Shown here piece after piece: positions 14,734 through 21,393 of a stretch of 22,672 bases of DNA. Origin of the DNA: an uncultured bacterium (GTDB taxonomy: Bacteria; Patescibacteriota; Microgenomatia; UBA8517); NCBI GenBank assembly GCA_937928235.1, contig CALEZE010000084.1, positions 1 to 22,672 of the forward strand. The letters run 5' to 3'. Made by a program: the position numbers and the translations under genes. The first letter of the stretch is position 1. Each line of letters opens with the position of its first letter. The notes under the pieces are model-generated. The model was not told the origin of the DNA, made no database searches, and saw nothing but the letters and a program-made list of their open reading frames with translations.

Positions 14734-15234
14734 ATGGTCTTTCGCCACACAAAAACTTCTAGTCGCGGATATACACTTCTCGAGATATTAGTTGCCCTTA
14801 GCATTATTGGTTTAATTTTTACCTTCGGGTTTGCGAGTTTTCGAGATTTTTCAAGAAGGCAGCTTTTGGCTACAACAAAACGGAGCCTGGATGGAAATGT
14901 AAGAATTGCGTTGCAAAAGGCTCTATCTGGAGAAAAACCTTCAGATCCCAACTGTGACGACCCCAACACCCTAACGGGTTACAATTTTAGGGTAGATTCT
15001 GCCACACAGTATTCCATTGAGGCTGTTTGTACGGGCGGTTTGGTTGAAACAAGATCAGTTGAATTACCTTCTGAAATAACTATCTCTATCCCCTCACCCA
15101 ACCCGGTGTTGTTTAAAGTCTTGGGCCAAGGGACCAATATCCCCGCTTTAGGCACAGTAGTTTTGACACTAACCCAATCAACAACAGGAAGCACACAAAC
15201 TGTTTCTATTCACACCAGCGGAGAAATTAAATGA
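14734..15234 (+). CDS. Minor pseudopilin, GspH/FimT-like
   Basis: A 166-residue prepilin with a 12-residue leader and the site G12/YTLLEILVALSIIGLIFTFG. After the helix it lacks the RDAQRK linker and instead has RRQLLATTKRSLDGNVRIALQKAL, as in GspH/FimT proteins that prime pilus assembly. The C-terminal domain is beta-rich (ETRSVELPSEITISIPS, TVVLTLTQSTTGSTQTVSI). It begins 2 bases after the previous stop and overlaps the next gene by ATGA. Assignment to the H class rests on fold-level features and gene order (H-I-J). Confidence 0.78.
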   Translation: MVFRHTKTSSRGYTLLEILVALSIIGLIFTFGFASFRDFSRRQLLATTKRSLDGNVRIALQKALSGEKPSDPNCDDPNTLTGYNFRVDSATQYSIEAVCTGGLVETRSVELPSEITISIPSPNPVLFKVLGQGTNIPALGTVVLTLTQSTTGSTQTVSIHTSGEIK

Positions 15235-15683
15235 GAAGAAAATTAGGACACGAGAAAGGCCAAAGTCTTTTTGAAGTGGTACTTGCTCTTGCAGTAATAA
15301 CCACAATTGTTGTTGCGCTCATTATTCTTGCCTCGAATGCAATAAGAAATACGACATTTTCCAAAAACAAAACCTTAGCAACCCGGCATTCCCAGGAAGC
15401 GATGGAGTGGTTAAGAGGAGAAAGAGATGAGGATTGGGATGATTTTGCGCTCCGTGCACTAATACCAACCTATTGCTTGCCTGAACTTGCTTGGTCCACT
15501 TCAATTGTTGGCAATTGTGGAACAAATGACACAATAGACGGGACAGAGCTTTTTCGCGAGATTTCATTTTCTACTGTAGCTGCTGACAATATTCAGGCAG
15601 ATGTCGCAATCTACTGGACAGACGCACAAGGTCTTCACGAAGTGCGAACGGTAACTAATTTAACGGATTGGAGAGTTCAATAG
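15231..15683 (+). CDS. Minor pseudopilin, GspI/PilV-like
   Basis: A 150-residue prepilin with a 10-residue leader (RRKLGHEKG) and the site G10/QSLFEVVLALAVITTIVVALI. Gln replaces Phe1 and Glu5 is kept. The segment TLATRHSQEAMEWLRGERDEDWDDF is typical of GspI/PilV, in which the helix continues into a short globular domain. It sits between the H-like and J-like genes, with an ATGA overlap upstream and a 1-base gap downstream. It probably forms part of a pilus tip complex. Confidence 0.8.
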   Translation: MRRKLGHEKGQSLFEVVLALAVITTIVVALIILASNAIRNTTFSKNKTLATRHSQEAMEWLRGERDEDWDDFALRALIPTYCLPELAWSTSIVGNCGTNDTIDGTELFREISFSTVAADNIQADVAIYWTDAQGLHEVRTVTNLTDWRVQ

Positions 15684-15684
15684 A

Positions 15685-16194
15685 ATGAAGAAGGATATAA
15701 GATCTAGGATCTACGATCTAAGTAAAGGAATTTCATTAATTGAAATCCTGGTGGTGATTACAGTTTTTGCAATTTTGGCTATTTTGGCAACGCGAGGGAT
15801 TTATCTCACTCTCCAGGGAAGTCGCAAAAGTGAGGCAACAACAAATGTGAGAGAAAACTTAGACTATTCCTTTGCTGTTATGGAAAGACGCCTAAGGAAC
15901 GCAAAAAGTGCAACCTGCGCAAGTGCAACTAGAGTTGATTACCAAGACAAAGACTTTAAGTCCACCTACTTTTCCTGCGAAAGCGTTGGCACAGATGGCT
16001 ATATCGCATCTGATTCCGCAAGAATTACAAGCGAAGATGTTAGTATCACAAGCTGTACATTTACCTGTTCCGCTGAAGGCGGGGGTGTCCCCTCTTCTGT
16101 TTCGGTTTCTGTAACAGGAAAAGACAAAAATACACAAGGAGCGGGTTCGGCAACGGTAACTGTTTCTACAAGGATTTTCCTCCGTAATTACTAA
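15685..16194 (+). CDS. Minor pseudopilin, GspJ/PilW-like, leader with 7-bp repeats
   Basis: A 169-residue prepilin with a 15-residue leader (DIRSRIYDLSKG) and the site G15/ISLIEILVVITVFAILAIL. The segment NVRENLDYSFAVMERRLRNA is characteristic of GspJ/PilW proteins. The C-terminal half is Ser/Thr-rich beta sequence ending in VTVSTRIFLRNY. The leader is coded by four 7-bp units of a GATCTA type, different from the repeat in paralogues 4-6. It is the last gene of the block and is followed by a terminator; the expected K-like partner lies beyond the inserted minus-strand gene. Confidence 0.82.
   Translation: MKKDIRSRIYDLSKGISLIEILVVITVFAILAILATRGIYLTLQGSRKSEATTNVRENLDYSFAVMERRLRNAKSATCASATRVDYQDKDFKSTYFSCESVGTDGYIASDSARITSEDVSITSCTFTCSAEGGGVPSSVSVSVTGKDKNTQGAGSATVTVSTRIFLRNY
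15694..15721 (+). repeat. Tandem 7-bp repeat in the leader of the GspJ-like gene
   Basis: Four units: GATATAA, GATCTAG, GATCTAC, GATCTAA. The unit is again 7 bp but of a different sequence family from the repeats at 13236, 13731 and 14230. It codes for the DIRSRIYDLS part of the leader. Confidence 0.85.
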
Positions 16195-16205
16195 ATTTAG
16201 CCAAG

Positions 16206-16250
16206 AAAAAAGCCTCGAGCTTTTGTGTTGCCTCAAGGCTTTTCTTTTTT
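16206..16250. terminator. Bidirectional Rho-independent terminator
   Basis: AAAAGCCT, one mismatch, GAG (16208-16219) pairs with CTC, mismatch, AGGCTTTT (16232-16243). It is flanked by an A-run on the left and a T-run on the right, so it can end both the plus-strand pseudopilin block and the minus-strand gene at 16271. Confidence 0.8.
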
Positions 16251-16270
16251 CTTTGCGGTCAAAAAGTGTC

Positions 16271-16750
16271 CTACAATGGCCACTCTTCGGGGTTGTCTTT
16301 TGTTCGCTCGCGGATATATTCGGCGCCAGAGCGGGAAATGACAACATCGTCATCTTGGGCTGCGCCACTAAAGCCGAGAAGCCAATAATGGCCGGTGGAC
16401 TCGTCCTTAATGATGATGCACCCGCGATATTCCGTCTCACCGTATTTGAGGGGCCGTACGCCGCTGCCGCTATCGGTCCAGGTTGAGTACGCATACGCGA
16501 TTTTCATTAAGACAACGCCGAGGTAGTTAGTACCAGTGTCGTCTTTCCCCCGGTTGGGATCGGCACGCCGCTCGATGCTGACCAGCGCTTTATAGTGAAT
16601 GCTGTGCATTTTTGCGATGTGCTTGTCGTCACCAAGGTGAACAACCGCCGCGACGCCGCGCCCAACTCCCATATCGCGTGCTTTCGCAAGCATGGCGTCT
16701 AGAACGCCTTCAAAGCGGACTTTGTCCGTATCTCCAGTTGAGCCGCCCAT
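16271..16750 (-). CDS. GC-rich protein weakly resembling GlcG/HbpS (DUF336)
   Basis: A 159-residue soluble protein without signal or membrane segments. LDAMLAKARDMGVGRGVAAVVH near the start and WLLGFSGAAQDDDVVISRSG near the end resemble the two conserved blocks of the GlcG/HbpS family (helix then VAVVD; IGVSGA then an acidic helix). HbpS-type proteins bind haem or small ligands; the function here is unknown. It is on the minus strand inside a plus-strand pilus locus. Three 60-base lines sampled have about 53-63% GC against about 42% in the pilin gene next to it, suggesting transfer. It has a perfect Shine-Dalgarno AAGGAGA (16757-16763) 6 bases before the ATG and a long structured leader. Family call is moderate. 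Confidence 0.7.
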   Translation of the reverse strand: MGGSTGDTDKVRFEGVLDAMLAKARDMGVGRGVAAVVHLGDDKHIAKMHSIHYKALVSIERRADPNRGKDDTGTNYLGVVLMKIAYAYSTWTDSGSGVRPLKYGETEYRGCIIIKDESTGHYWLLGFSGAAQDDDVVISRSGAEYIRERTKDNPEEWPL

Positions 16751-16882
16751 AAAAAATCTCCTTGTAGGTAGTTTTTATCTATGAATGCATAGACACATTC
16801 CTACCTACAAAGTTTCCGCAAAGTGTAAATGTACGCGCTGTCCGGCAAACCAAAGCGCTTTGCTTCCCTGCCTGAGACAGCG
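16751..16882 (-). promoter_or_regulatory. Long structured 5' UTR, candidate riboswitch or cis-regulatory RNA
   Basis: On the minus strand, hairpin 1 starts at the predicted transcript start. CGCTGTC (16876-16882) pairs with GACAGCG (16836-16842), GGCA with TGCC, AA with UU across a G-G mismatch, and CAAA with UUUG around a GCGC loop. Hairpin 2 pairs TTGTAGGTAG (16801-16810) with CTACCTACAA (16762-16771), a perfect 10-bp stem. Its loop contains a further TCTATG/CATAGA stem. The 3' arm of hairpin 2 touches the Shine-Dalgarno AAGGAGA by two bases. I do not recognise a known riboswitch class. Confidence 0.6.
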
Positions 16883-16887
16883 TGGAA

Positions 16888-16916
16888 ATAATACCAAAAG
16901 TTGGAGAAATAAGCAA
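16888..16916 (-). promoter_or_regulatory. Promoter of the structured leader and GlcG/HbpS-like gene
   Basis: Minus strand: TTGCTT (16911-16916), 17-bp spacer, TATTAT (16888-16893). The expected transcription start near 16881 coincides with the first base of hairpin 1. Confidence 0.65.
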
Positions 16917-16943
16917 GTTATAGGATATACTCAAAGAGTTTAA

Positions 16944-16972
16944 TTGACCAGGTTTTGGCTAGGTTGTAAACT
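16944..16972 (+). promoter_or_regulatory. Leaderless promoter of the pilX-like/pilMNO unit
   Basis: TTGACC (16944-16949), 17-bp spacer, TAAACT (16967-16972), 6 bases, then ATG at 16979. Its -35 is 27 bp from the -35 of the divergent promoter at 16888-16916. Confidence 0.7.
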
Positions 16973-16978
16973 GTTTGT

Positions 16979-17875
16979 ATGCGCAAACTGCCCAGTTTTG
17001 AAAAAGGACAAGCACTCCTTTTGGTACTTCTTTCCATGGCTGTTGTTTTGACAGTTGTCCTTTCTATCGTCTCTAGGTCCATAACAGACATAAGTGTTAC
17101 CACCCAGGCAGAGGATGCACTGCGTGCTTTTTCCGCAGCAGAGGCAGGTGTGGAACGAGCACTAATCATTGGAAGCGACATTGGAACAACCCAACTGGGG
17201 GAGGCCGAATTTGAGGCGTCTGTCACCTCATTTGCTTCAGGAGAAAAAAGTTTTTCCTACCCTGTAAGCATTCTTTCAGGGGATGCGCTTACCACATGGT
17301 TTGTTGCGCATGATGACAGTGGGAATTTGGTCTGCAGTGCAGAAACCCCTTGCTTTACTGGTGATAGGATGAAGGTTTGTTGGGGCACTTCTGGGACTCC
17401 TTCCGGAAACGCTACCACACCGGCTGTTGAGGTGAGTGTTTTTTACTTGGCAACCCCCGGAGACTATTCAACAGCAAGAGTCGCAAGAGGAACATTTGAC
17501 CCTAATTCTTCAAGGACAGGTACGAACAATTTTGCAGCGCCAGATGCTGGAACCTGCACAGTTGGCAGTACAAACTATGCTTTCCAAAAGACAATTACCT
17601 TTTCTTCATTAGGCATCCCGGCTGGGAGCTATGGAGTTCAGGACGGTCTACAGTTTGCAAGAGTTAAGATGTTTTATAATGCTGCCACCTCTCACCCTGT
17701 TGGTGTGGATGTGAATTTTGCTGGAAACACACTCTTGCCTTCACAGGGCTTGAAGATTGAGTCTTTCGGAACTTCCGGTACGGCTAACAGGAAAATCGAA
17801 GTATTCAGGTCTTATGGCGAGGCACCACCCATATTTGATTCTGTAGTATTTACACCTTCGGGAGTTACAAAATGA
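16979..17875 (+). CDS. PilX/GspK-like minor pilus protein
   Basis: A 298-residue protein with a 10-residue leader ending in Gly10, then QALLLVLLSMAVVLTVVLSIV. Mature residue 5 is Leu, not Glu, as is usual for the tip subunit GspK and for PilX-type proteins. RSITDISVTTQAEDALRAFSAAEAGVERAL is the PilX_N signature. The remainder is a large beta-rich, Ser/Thr/Gly-rich domain with a few cysteines, consistent with an exposed tip or adhesive domain. With the H, I and J-like genes upstream it completes a GspHIJK-like tip set. The start follows a leaderless promoter; the stop overlaps pilM as ATGA. Confidence 0.82.
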   Translation: MRKLPSFEKGQALLLVLLSMAVVLTVVLSIVSRSITDISVTTQAEDALRAFSAAEAGVERALIIGSDIGTTQLGEAEFEASVTSFASGEKSFSYPVSILSGDALTTWFVAHDDSGNLVCSAETPCFTGDRMKVCWGTSGTPSGNATTPAVEVSVFYLATPGDYSTARVARGTFDPNSSRTGTNNFAAPDAGTCTVGSTNYAFQKTITFSSLGIPAGSYGVQDGLQFARVKMFYNAATSHPVGVDVNFAGNTLLPSQGLKIESFGTSGTANRKIEVFRSYGEAPPIFDSVVFTPSGVTK

Positions 17876-18891
17876 GTGTAGGTTTAGACATTGGTTCAAG
17901 AACTATAAAGATTGCGGAGCTAGCTCCGGAGGGCAAGACCTTTAGATTGAAAGGTTCGGGGGTTGTTGGTTACAAAGGAGCTTCTTTGGAAAAACTTCAA
18001 GACGACAAAGACTTATCTGCCATGGCACAAATTATTTCAAAGCTTCATCAGCAGGCAGGTATTTCAACGAAAGATGTGTCAATCGCTCTACCTGAAACAC
18101 AGGTTTTTACAAGAACAATTAAATTTCCACTTTTGACAGACCAGGAGATTGCTTCTGCTGTTAAATGGGAAGCGGAGCAATACATCCCCATACCCATAAA
18201 TGAAGCAATTGTTCAACATCAGATTCTTGAAAGGCGCGAATCAGCTACGCCACCAGAAGTTGCCGTGCTTTTGGTTGCTTCTGCTCGCAAGCTGGTTGAA
18301 AAATATGTAAAAGTTATCCAACTTGCGAAACTAAACCCCGTTGCAGTGGAAACCGAATTAATGGCAATAACAAGGGCCTTGGCCCCCGAAAACCAAACAG
18401 CATTGGTTGTTGATTTTGGAGCAAGATCTACAGACATAGCTATTGCCAAAAATAAGCAACTTTCTTTCTCCCGCTCAATTCCTACAGCTGGAAACGCGCT
18501 AACTCGGGCGTTGGCGCAAAACCTTGGAGTTAGTGAACAACAAGCAGAAGAGTACAAAAGAACTTATGGTATGGCTACGAATCAGCTGGAGGGAAAGGTT
18601 AAAGGTGCATTGGAACCTGTTTTTGCTATGGTGGTAGACGAGATCAAGAAAGCCATTCATTTCCACCAGTCTGAGGAAAAGGGTGATGCTCCCGTTTCTG
18701 CAATTGTTTCTGGTGGTACCGCCTCAATGCCAGAGATTATTTCCATCTTAACCAACACTTTGGGGCTTGAGGTAAGCATTGCAAATCCATTTGCGAATGT
18801 TGCGGTGGATTCGGAGGCCGCTAAGGCACTAGCGCCGTATGCCCCCTTGTACTCAATCGCAGTCGGTTTGGCAATGAGGCCTCAAGAGTAG
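17872..18891 (+). CDS. pilM: Type IV pilus alignment protein PilM
   Basis: PilM is a cytoplasmic actin-like ATP-binding protein that links the assembly motor to the membrane proteins PilN and PilO. The 339 residues show the actin-fold phosphate loops GLDIGSRTIKIAEL at the start and VVDFGARSTDIAI near 180-192, the KWEAEQYIPIP block specific to PilM, and the adenosine motif VSGGTASMPEI near 280. Length and motifs are normal. It overlaps the pilX-like gene by ATGA and lies 18 bases before pilN. Confidence 0.95.
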   Translation: MSVGLDIGSRTIKIAELAPEGKTFRLKGSGVVGYKGASLEKLQDDKDLSAMAQIISKLHQQAGISTKDVSIALPETQVFTRTIKFPLLTDQEIASAVKWEAEQYIPIPINEAIVQHQILERRESATPPEVAVLLVASARKLVEKYVKVIQLAKLNPVAVETELMAITRALAPENQTALVVDFGARSTDIAIAKNKQLSFSRSIPTAGNALTRALAQNLGVSEQQAEEYKRTYGMATNQLEGKVKGALEPVFAMVVDEIKKAIHFHQSEEKGDAPVSAIVSGGTASMPEIISILTNTLGLEVSIANPFANVAVDSEAAKALAPYAPLYSIAVGLAMRPQE

Positions 18892-18909
18892 TTTGTAACT
18901 TTACAACAA

Positions 18910-19437
18910 ATGGCAATTAATTTATTACCTGTTGACTTAACACCCCAGACTTCCGTTACACGGTTGGTTTTTTATACAAAGAAAATTACTACAATTGCTT
19001 TTGGTCTTTTTGTTGTTTCGCTGCTTGCATCTTTGGGGTACCTTTTTGTTCTTTCTTCTCAGATACAAAGCGCCACTGCCGAGAAAGAAAGTCTAAAGGC
19101 TTCGCTTGCTTCATTAGAACAAACAGAGCAGTCAATGGTCCTTTTGAGGGACAGGTTGACCAAAATAAATTCAGTTCTTTCTGTTTCAGACTCTTTTGAT
19201 GGTGTATCTAATTTCGGTGAGGTTCAGAATCAAGCGACAGCTCTTGGGATAACCGTTCGTGATGTTGAGATGGCTCCAGGAAGGACTGAATTTACAATAT
19301 TACTAACAGATTCCTCTCTTCTTGTTAATTTGGTTGCCTCCCTTGCCCAAAATGAGAATTACAAACGAATTGAACTATCCTCCTTTAATTTTAATCCGAC
19401 ATCTGGATATTTTGTGACATTTGTATTGTTTGAATAA
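18910..19437 (+). CDS. pilN: Type IV pilus assembly protein PilN
   Basis: A bitopic membrane protein of 175 residues. The N-terminal cytoplasmic INLLPVDL is the conserved segment that docks into PilM. One membrane helix covers about residues 28-52, followed by a coiled-coil (TAEKESLKASLASLEQTEQ) and a small ferredoxin-like domain. Gene position between pilM and pilO supports the call. The stop overlaps the next start (TAATG). Confidence 0.9.
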   Translation: MAINLLPVDLTPQTSVTRLVFYTKKITTIAFGLFVVSLLASLGYLFVLSSQIQSATAEKESLKASLASLEQTEQSMVLLRDRLTKINSVLSVSDSFDGVSNFGEVQNQATALGITVRDVEMAPGRTEFTILLTDSSLLVNLVASLAQNENYKRIELSSFNFNPTSGYFVTFVLFE

Positions 19438-20138
19438 TGAGACCACCCGAAGAAAAAAAGAAAAACGATTTATCAAAGGCAGATCTGAAAGCCCTTGGGA
19501 AAGCCTTACTCCCTCTCTTTATCCTTGTCTTGTTGGGAATTTTTGTTTTTAGGAATGTATTTACAAGAGTTTCTGCTCAAAAGCAATCTTTAGCTACAGC
19601 AAAAAGGGATGTAAGAGTATTGACGGAAAAACAAGAGCTTTTGGCTGAGATTTCAAACGAAGCGGCCGAACTTGTTTACCCCTTAACCTTTGCACTACCC
19701 CACGAGAACGCATCTCTAATGATGCTCTCACAATTAAAAACTTTGTCTGCCCAAAGCGGTCTTTTTCTTGCGAACATGAAGAGTGGCCCCCTTATTCCGG
19801 ATGCAAAAACAGGTCTTTCAAGGCACGAAATCCAGTTTGATGCGGATGGTGACATGGTAGGTATCTTGAGCTTTCTTGAAAACCTACCTAATGCCGCCCC
19901 GATTTCAAGGCTCGAAACTGTTTCCGTGAGTTCCGCTGGTGCTGCCTCGAGAGGAGAAATTAAGTTATCAGTCTTTACTGCTCCACTACCAAAAACCCTT
20001 CCAGCAATAACAGAGCCGGTAAGGGAATTAACGGATGCGGAGCTTGAGACACTTAATCAGTTGGCAACTTTGTTTTTACCACCCCTTCTTGAAGTCGAAG
20101 CACAAGGAGCGAGTCCAAGGGCGAACCCTTTCGAATAA
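19437..20138 (+). CDS. pilO: Type IV pilus assembly protein PilO-like
   Basis: A 233-residue bitopic membrane protein: a charged cytoplasmic tail, one membrane helix at about residues 25-42 (ALLPLFILVLLGIFVF), a coiled-coil (SAQKQSLATAKRDVRVLTEK), then a globular domain with IQFDADGDMVGILSFLENLPNAAPISRLE, the usual PilO fold element. It should pair with PilN. No pilP or pilQ follows, as expected in a cell without an outer membrane. The gene ends 1 base from the convergent khpA stop, with no visible terminator between them. Confidence 0.85.
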   Translation: MRPPEEKKKNDLSKADLKALGKALLPLFILVLLGIFVFRNVFTRVSAQKQSLATAKRDVRVLTEKQELLAEISNEAAELVYPLTFALPHENASLMMLSQLKTLSAQSGLFLANMKSGPLIPDAKTGLSRHEIQFDADGDMVGILSFLENLPNAAPISRLETVSVSSAGAASRGEIKLSVFTAPLPKTLPAITEPVRELTDAELETLNQLATLFLPPLLEVEAQGASPRANPFE

Positions 20139-20139
20139 C

Positions 20140-20373
20140 TTAGGAAGCCTCTTCTACAGAGACATTGACACCTTTTTTCTCTAGCGTTGCCCTGACTTTG
20201 AGAAGGTTTCTGATAGCCTTGATAGTTTTTCCGCCTTTGCCGATAACCAAACCTGCCTCGCCAGGCTTAGTCTTGACCAGAAATCTGGTGTAGCCGTCCT
20301 CGGTGGTTTCCTCAATTTCGGCGTCTTTGATGCCGATCATCTTATTTATAAGAAATGTGAGAAGATCTTTCAT
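20140..20373 (-). CDS. khpA: KH-domain RNA-binding protein KhpA
   Basis: A 77-residue single KH-domain protein. The GxxG RNA-binding loop is GKGG in LVIGKGGKTIKAIRNLL (about residues 42-58). The family binds small and messenger RNAs, often with KhpB, and commonly sits next to rpsP, as here. The start overlaps the rpsP stop (TAATG), so translation is probably coupled. Confidence 0.93.
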   Translation of the reverse strand: MKDLLTFLINKMIGIKDAEIEETTEDGYTRFLVKTKPGEAGLVIGKGGKTIKAIRNLLKVRATLEKKGVNVSVEEAS

Positions 20374-20633
20374 TATTCTTCCTTTTTAACCTTTTCCTTC
20401 TTTTTCTTTGGCTTTCCTTCAAGAAGATTGCGAACTCCAGTCGAAAGCTGTGCTCCTTTTGAAACCCAGTTATCTATGGCCTTTTTATCTATTTTTTTGT
20501 CGTTCTTCGCAGGATGCCAATGGCCGAGGATTTCAAGTGCAGCACCGCCGCGCTTTTTCCTTTCATCAATCGCAACAATCCTGTAGAAAGGATCATTTCT
20601 TTTGCCTAATCTAGCTAATCTAACTTTAATCAT
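20373..20633 (-). CDS. rpsP: 30S ribosomal protein S16
   Basis: A structural protein of the small ribosomal subunit. The start MIKVRLARLGKRNDPFYRIV is the family signature, followed by LEILGHWHP and a very basic C-terminal tail (PKKKKEKVKKEE). The 86-residue length is normal. It has its own promoter (20663-20691) and a leader of about 25 bases without a clear Shine-Dalgarno sequence. It is coupled to khpA. Confidence 0.96.
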   Translation of the reverse strand: MIKVRLARLGKRNDPFYRIVAIDERKKRGGAALEILGHWHPAKNDKKIDKKAIDNWVSKGAQLSTGVRNLLEGKPKKKKEKVKKEE

Positions 20634-20662
20634 TGTAATGTCTCTGTTGTCGTTCGATACCG

Positions 20663-20691
20663 ATTTTACCGTTTATGCCTGTAATTTACAA
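20663..20691 (-). promoter_or_regulatory. Promoter of rpsP-khpA
   Basis: Minus strand: TTGTAA (20686-20691), 17-bp spacer, TAAAAT (20663-20668). The ATG at 20633 is 29 bases downstream of the -10, so this transcript does have a short leader. It has the same -35 and -10 hexamers as ppa. Confidence 0.6.
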
Positions 20692-20712
20692 TAGTGAGGC
20701 TCAAAAAAAGAG

Positions 20713-21393
20713 TCAAAGCTTATCAGAAACGAGGTTGTTCAGTGCTTTTTCAGCGGCAGCTTGTGCGGCCTCGCTTTTGCTTTTTCCATTTCCCACACCT
20801 TTTACTTCTCCGGCAACTACAGCTTCAACAGTGAAGCTTTTGTCATGATCAGGACCAGATTCGCTCGCTACTTTGTATTGCGGGGTGGGTAGGCCTTGAG
20901 ATTGAACAAACTCTTGGAACCTGCTTTTAGCGTCCTTGAGTGGCCCGGAGGCCTTTTCGTCTACATCTTCGAGCAGGTTATCAACTATAAAGGAATAGGC
21001 GGTGTCTATCCCCTGGTCTATAAATATAGCGCCTATTATTGCCTCCATTGTATCTGCAAGAAGAGAGGAGTTTTCTCTCCCTCCCCCTTCTTCTTCTCCC
21101 TTAGATAAAAACAAAACCTCTCCGACTTGCATTTTCTTAGCAACAGCTGCCAAGTTGACCGTGTTTACAATGCTTGCTCTAAGAGCAGTCAGATAGCCCT
21201 CTTCCTTTTTGGGAAATTTAACAAAAAGTTCATTTGAAACTACAAATTCAAGTACAGCATCACCCAAAAACTCCAGTCTTTCGTTGCTTTCCCTTTCGCC
21301 CTTGTTTTCATTAACCCAAGATTTATGGGTTAGCGCATGGGTAAATAAATCCTTGTTTTTGAATGATTCCTTAATTGAGGCTATGTCTGTCAT
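20713..21393 (-). CDS. rnc: Ribonuclease III
   Basis: Cleaves double-stranded RNA in rRNA maturation and mRNA decay. The 226 residues contain the signature NERLEFLGDAVLEFVVS with metal ligands E41 and D45, and the second site LADTMEAIIGAIFID with D114 and E117. A double-stranded RNA-binding domain covers about 155-222 (GVGNGKSKSEAAQAAAEKAL). It overlaps the upstream ACP-like gene by ATGA. ACP-rnc adjacency is common in bacteria. Confidence 0.96.
   Translation of the reverse strand: MTDIASIKESFKNKDLFTHALTHKSWVNENKGERESNERLEFLGDAVLEFVVSNELFVKFPKKEEGYLTALRASIVNTVNLAAVAKKMQVGEVLFLSKGEEEGGGRENSSLLADTMEAIIGAIFIDQGIDTAYSFIVDNLLEDVDEKASGPLKDAKSRFQEFVQSQGLPTPQYKVASESGPDHDKSFTVEAVVAGEVKGVGNGKSKSEAAQAAAEKALNNLVSDKL

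Noticed and set aside
15892..16494. Long minus-strand open frame across the GspJ-like gene and terminator.
   Set aside because: It crosses a strong terminator and overlaps two better supported genes; the composition is that of a shadow frame.
16844..16851. GGCAAACC on the plus strand, a hallmark of c-di-GMP-I riboswitches.
   Set aside because: The other required segment (ACGCAAAGCC) is missing, and the promoter for the plus-strand gene lies downstream of it, so it would not be in that transcript.
16851..16862. Perfect 12-bp palindrome CAAAGCGCTTTG as a transcription factor operator.
   Set aside because: It is better explained as the cap of hairpin 1 in the transcribed leader; it lies downstream of the promoter. 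An operator role is not excluded.
16801..16914. Minus-strand open frame of about 37 codons (contains GREAKRFGLPDSAYIYTLRKLCR-like sequence in part) over the structured leader.
   Set aside because: It has no start codon and it begins upstream of the promoter's transcription start. It could still be a gene remnant, so covariation tests should consider it.
20696..20712. T-run after rnc as a terminator.
   Set aside because: The flanking stem is only CTC/GAG around the T-run itself, too short for a Rho-independent terminator.
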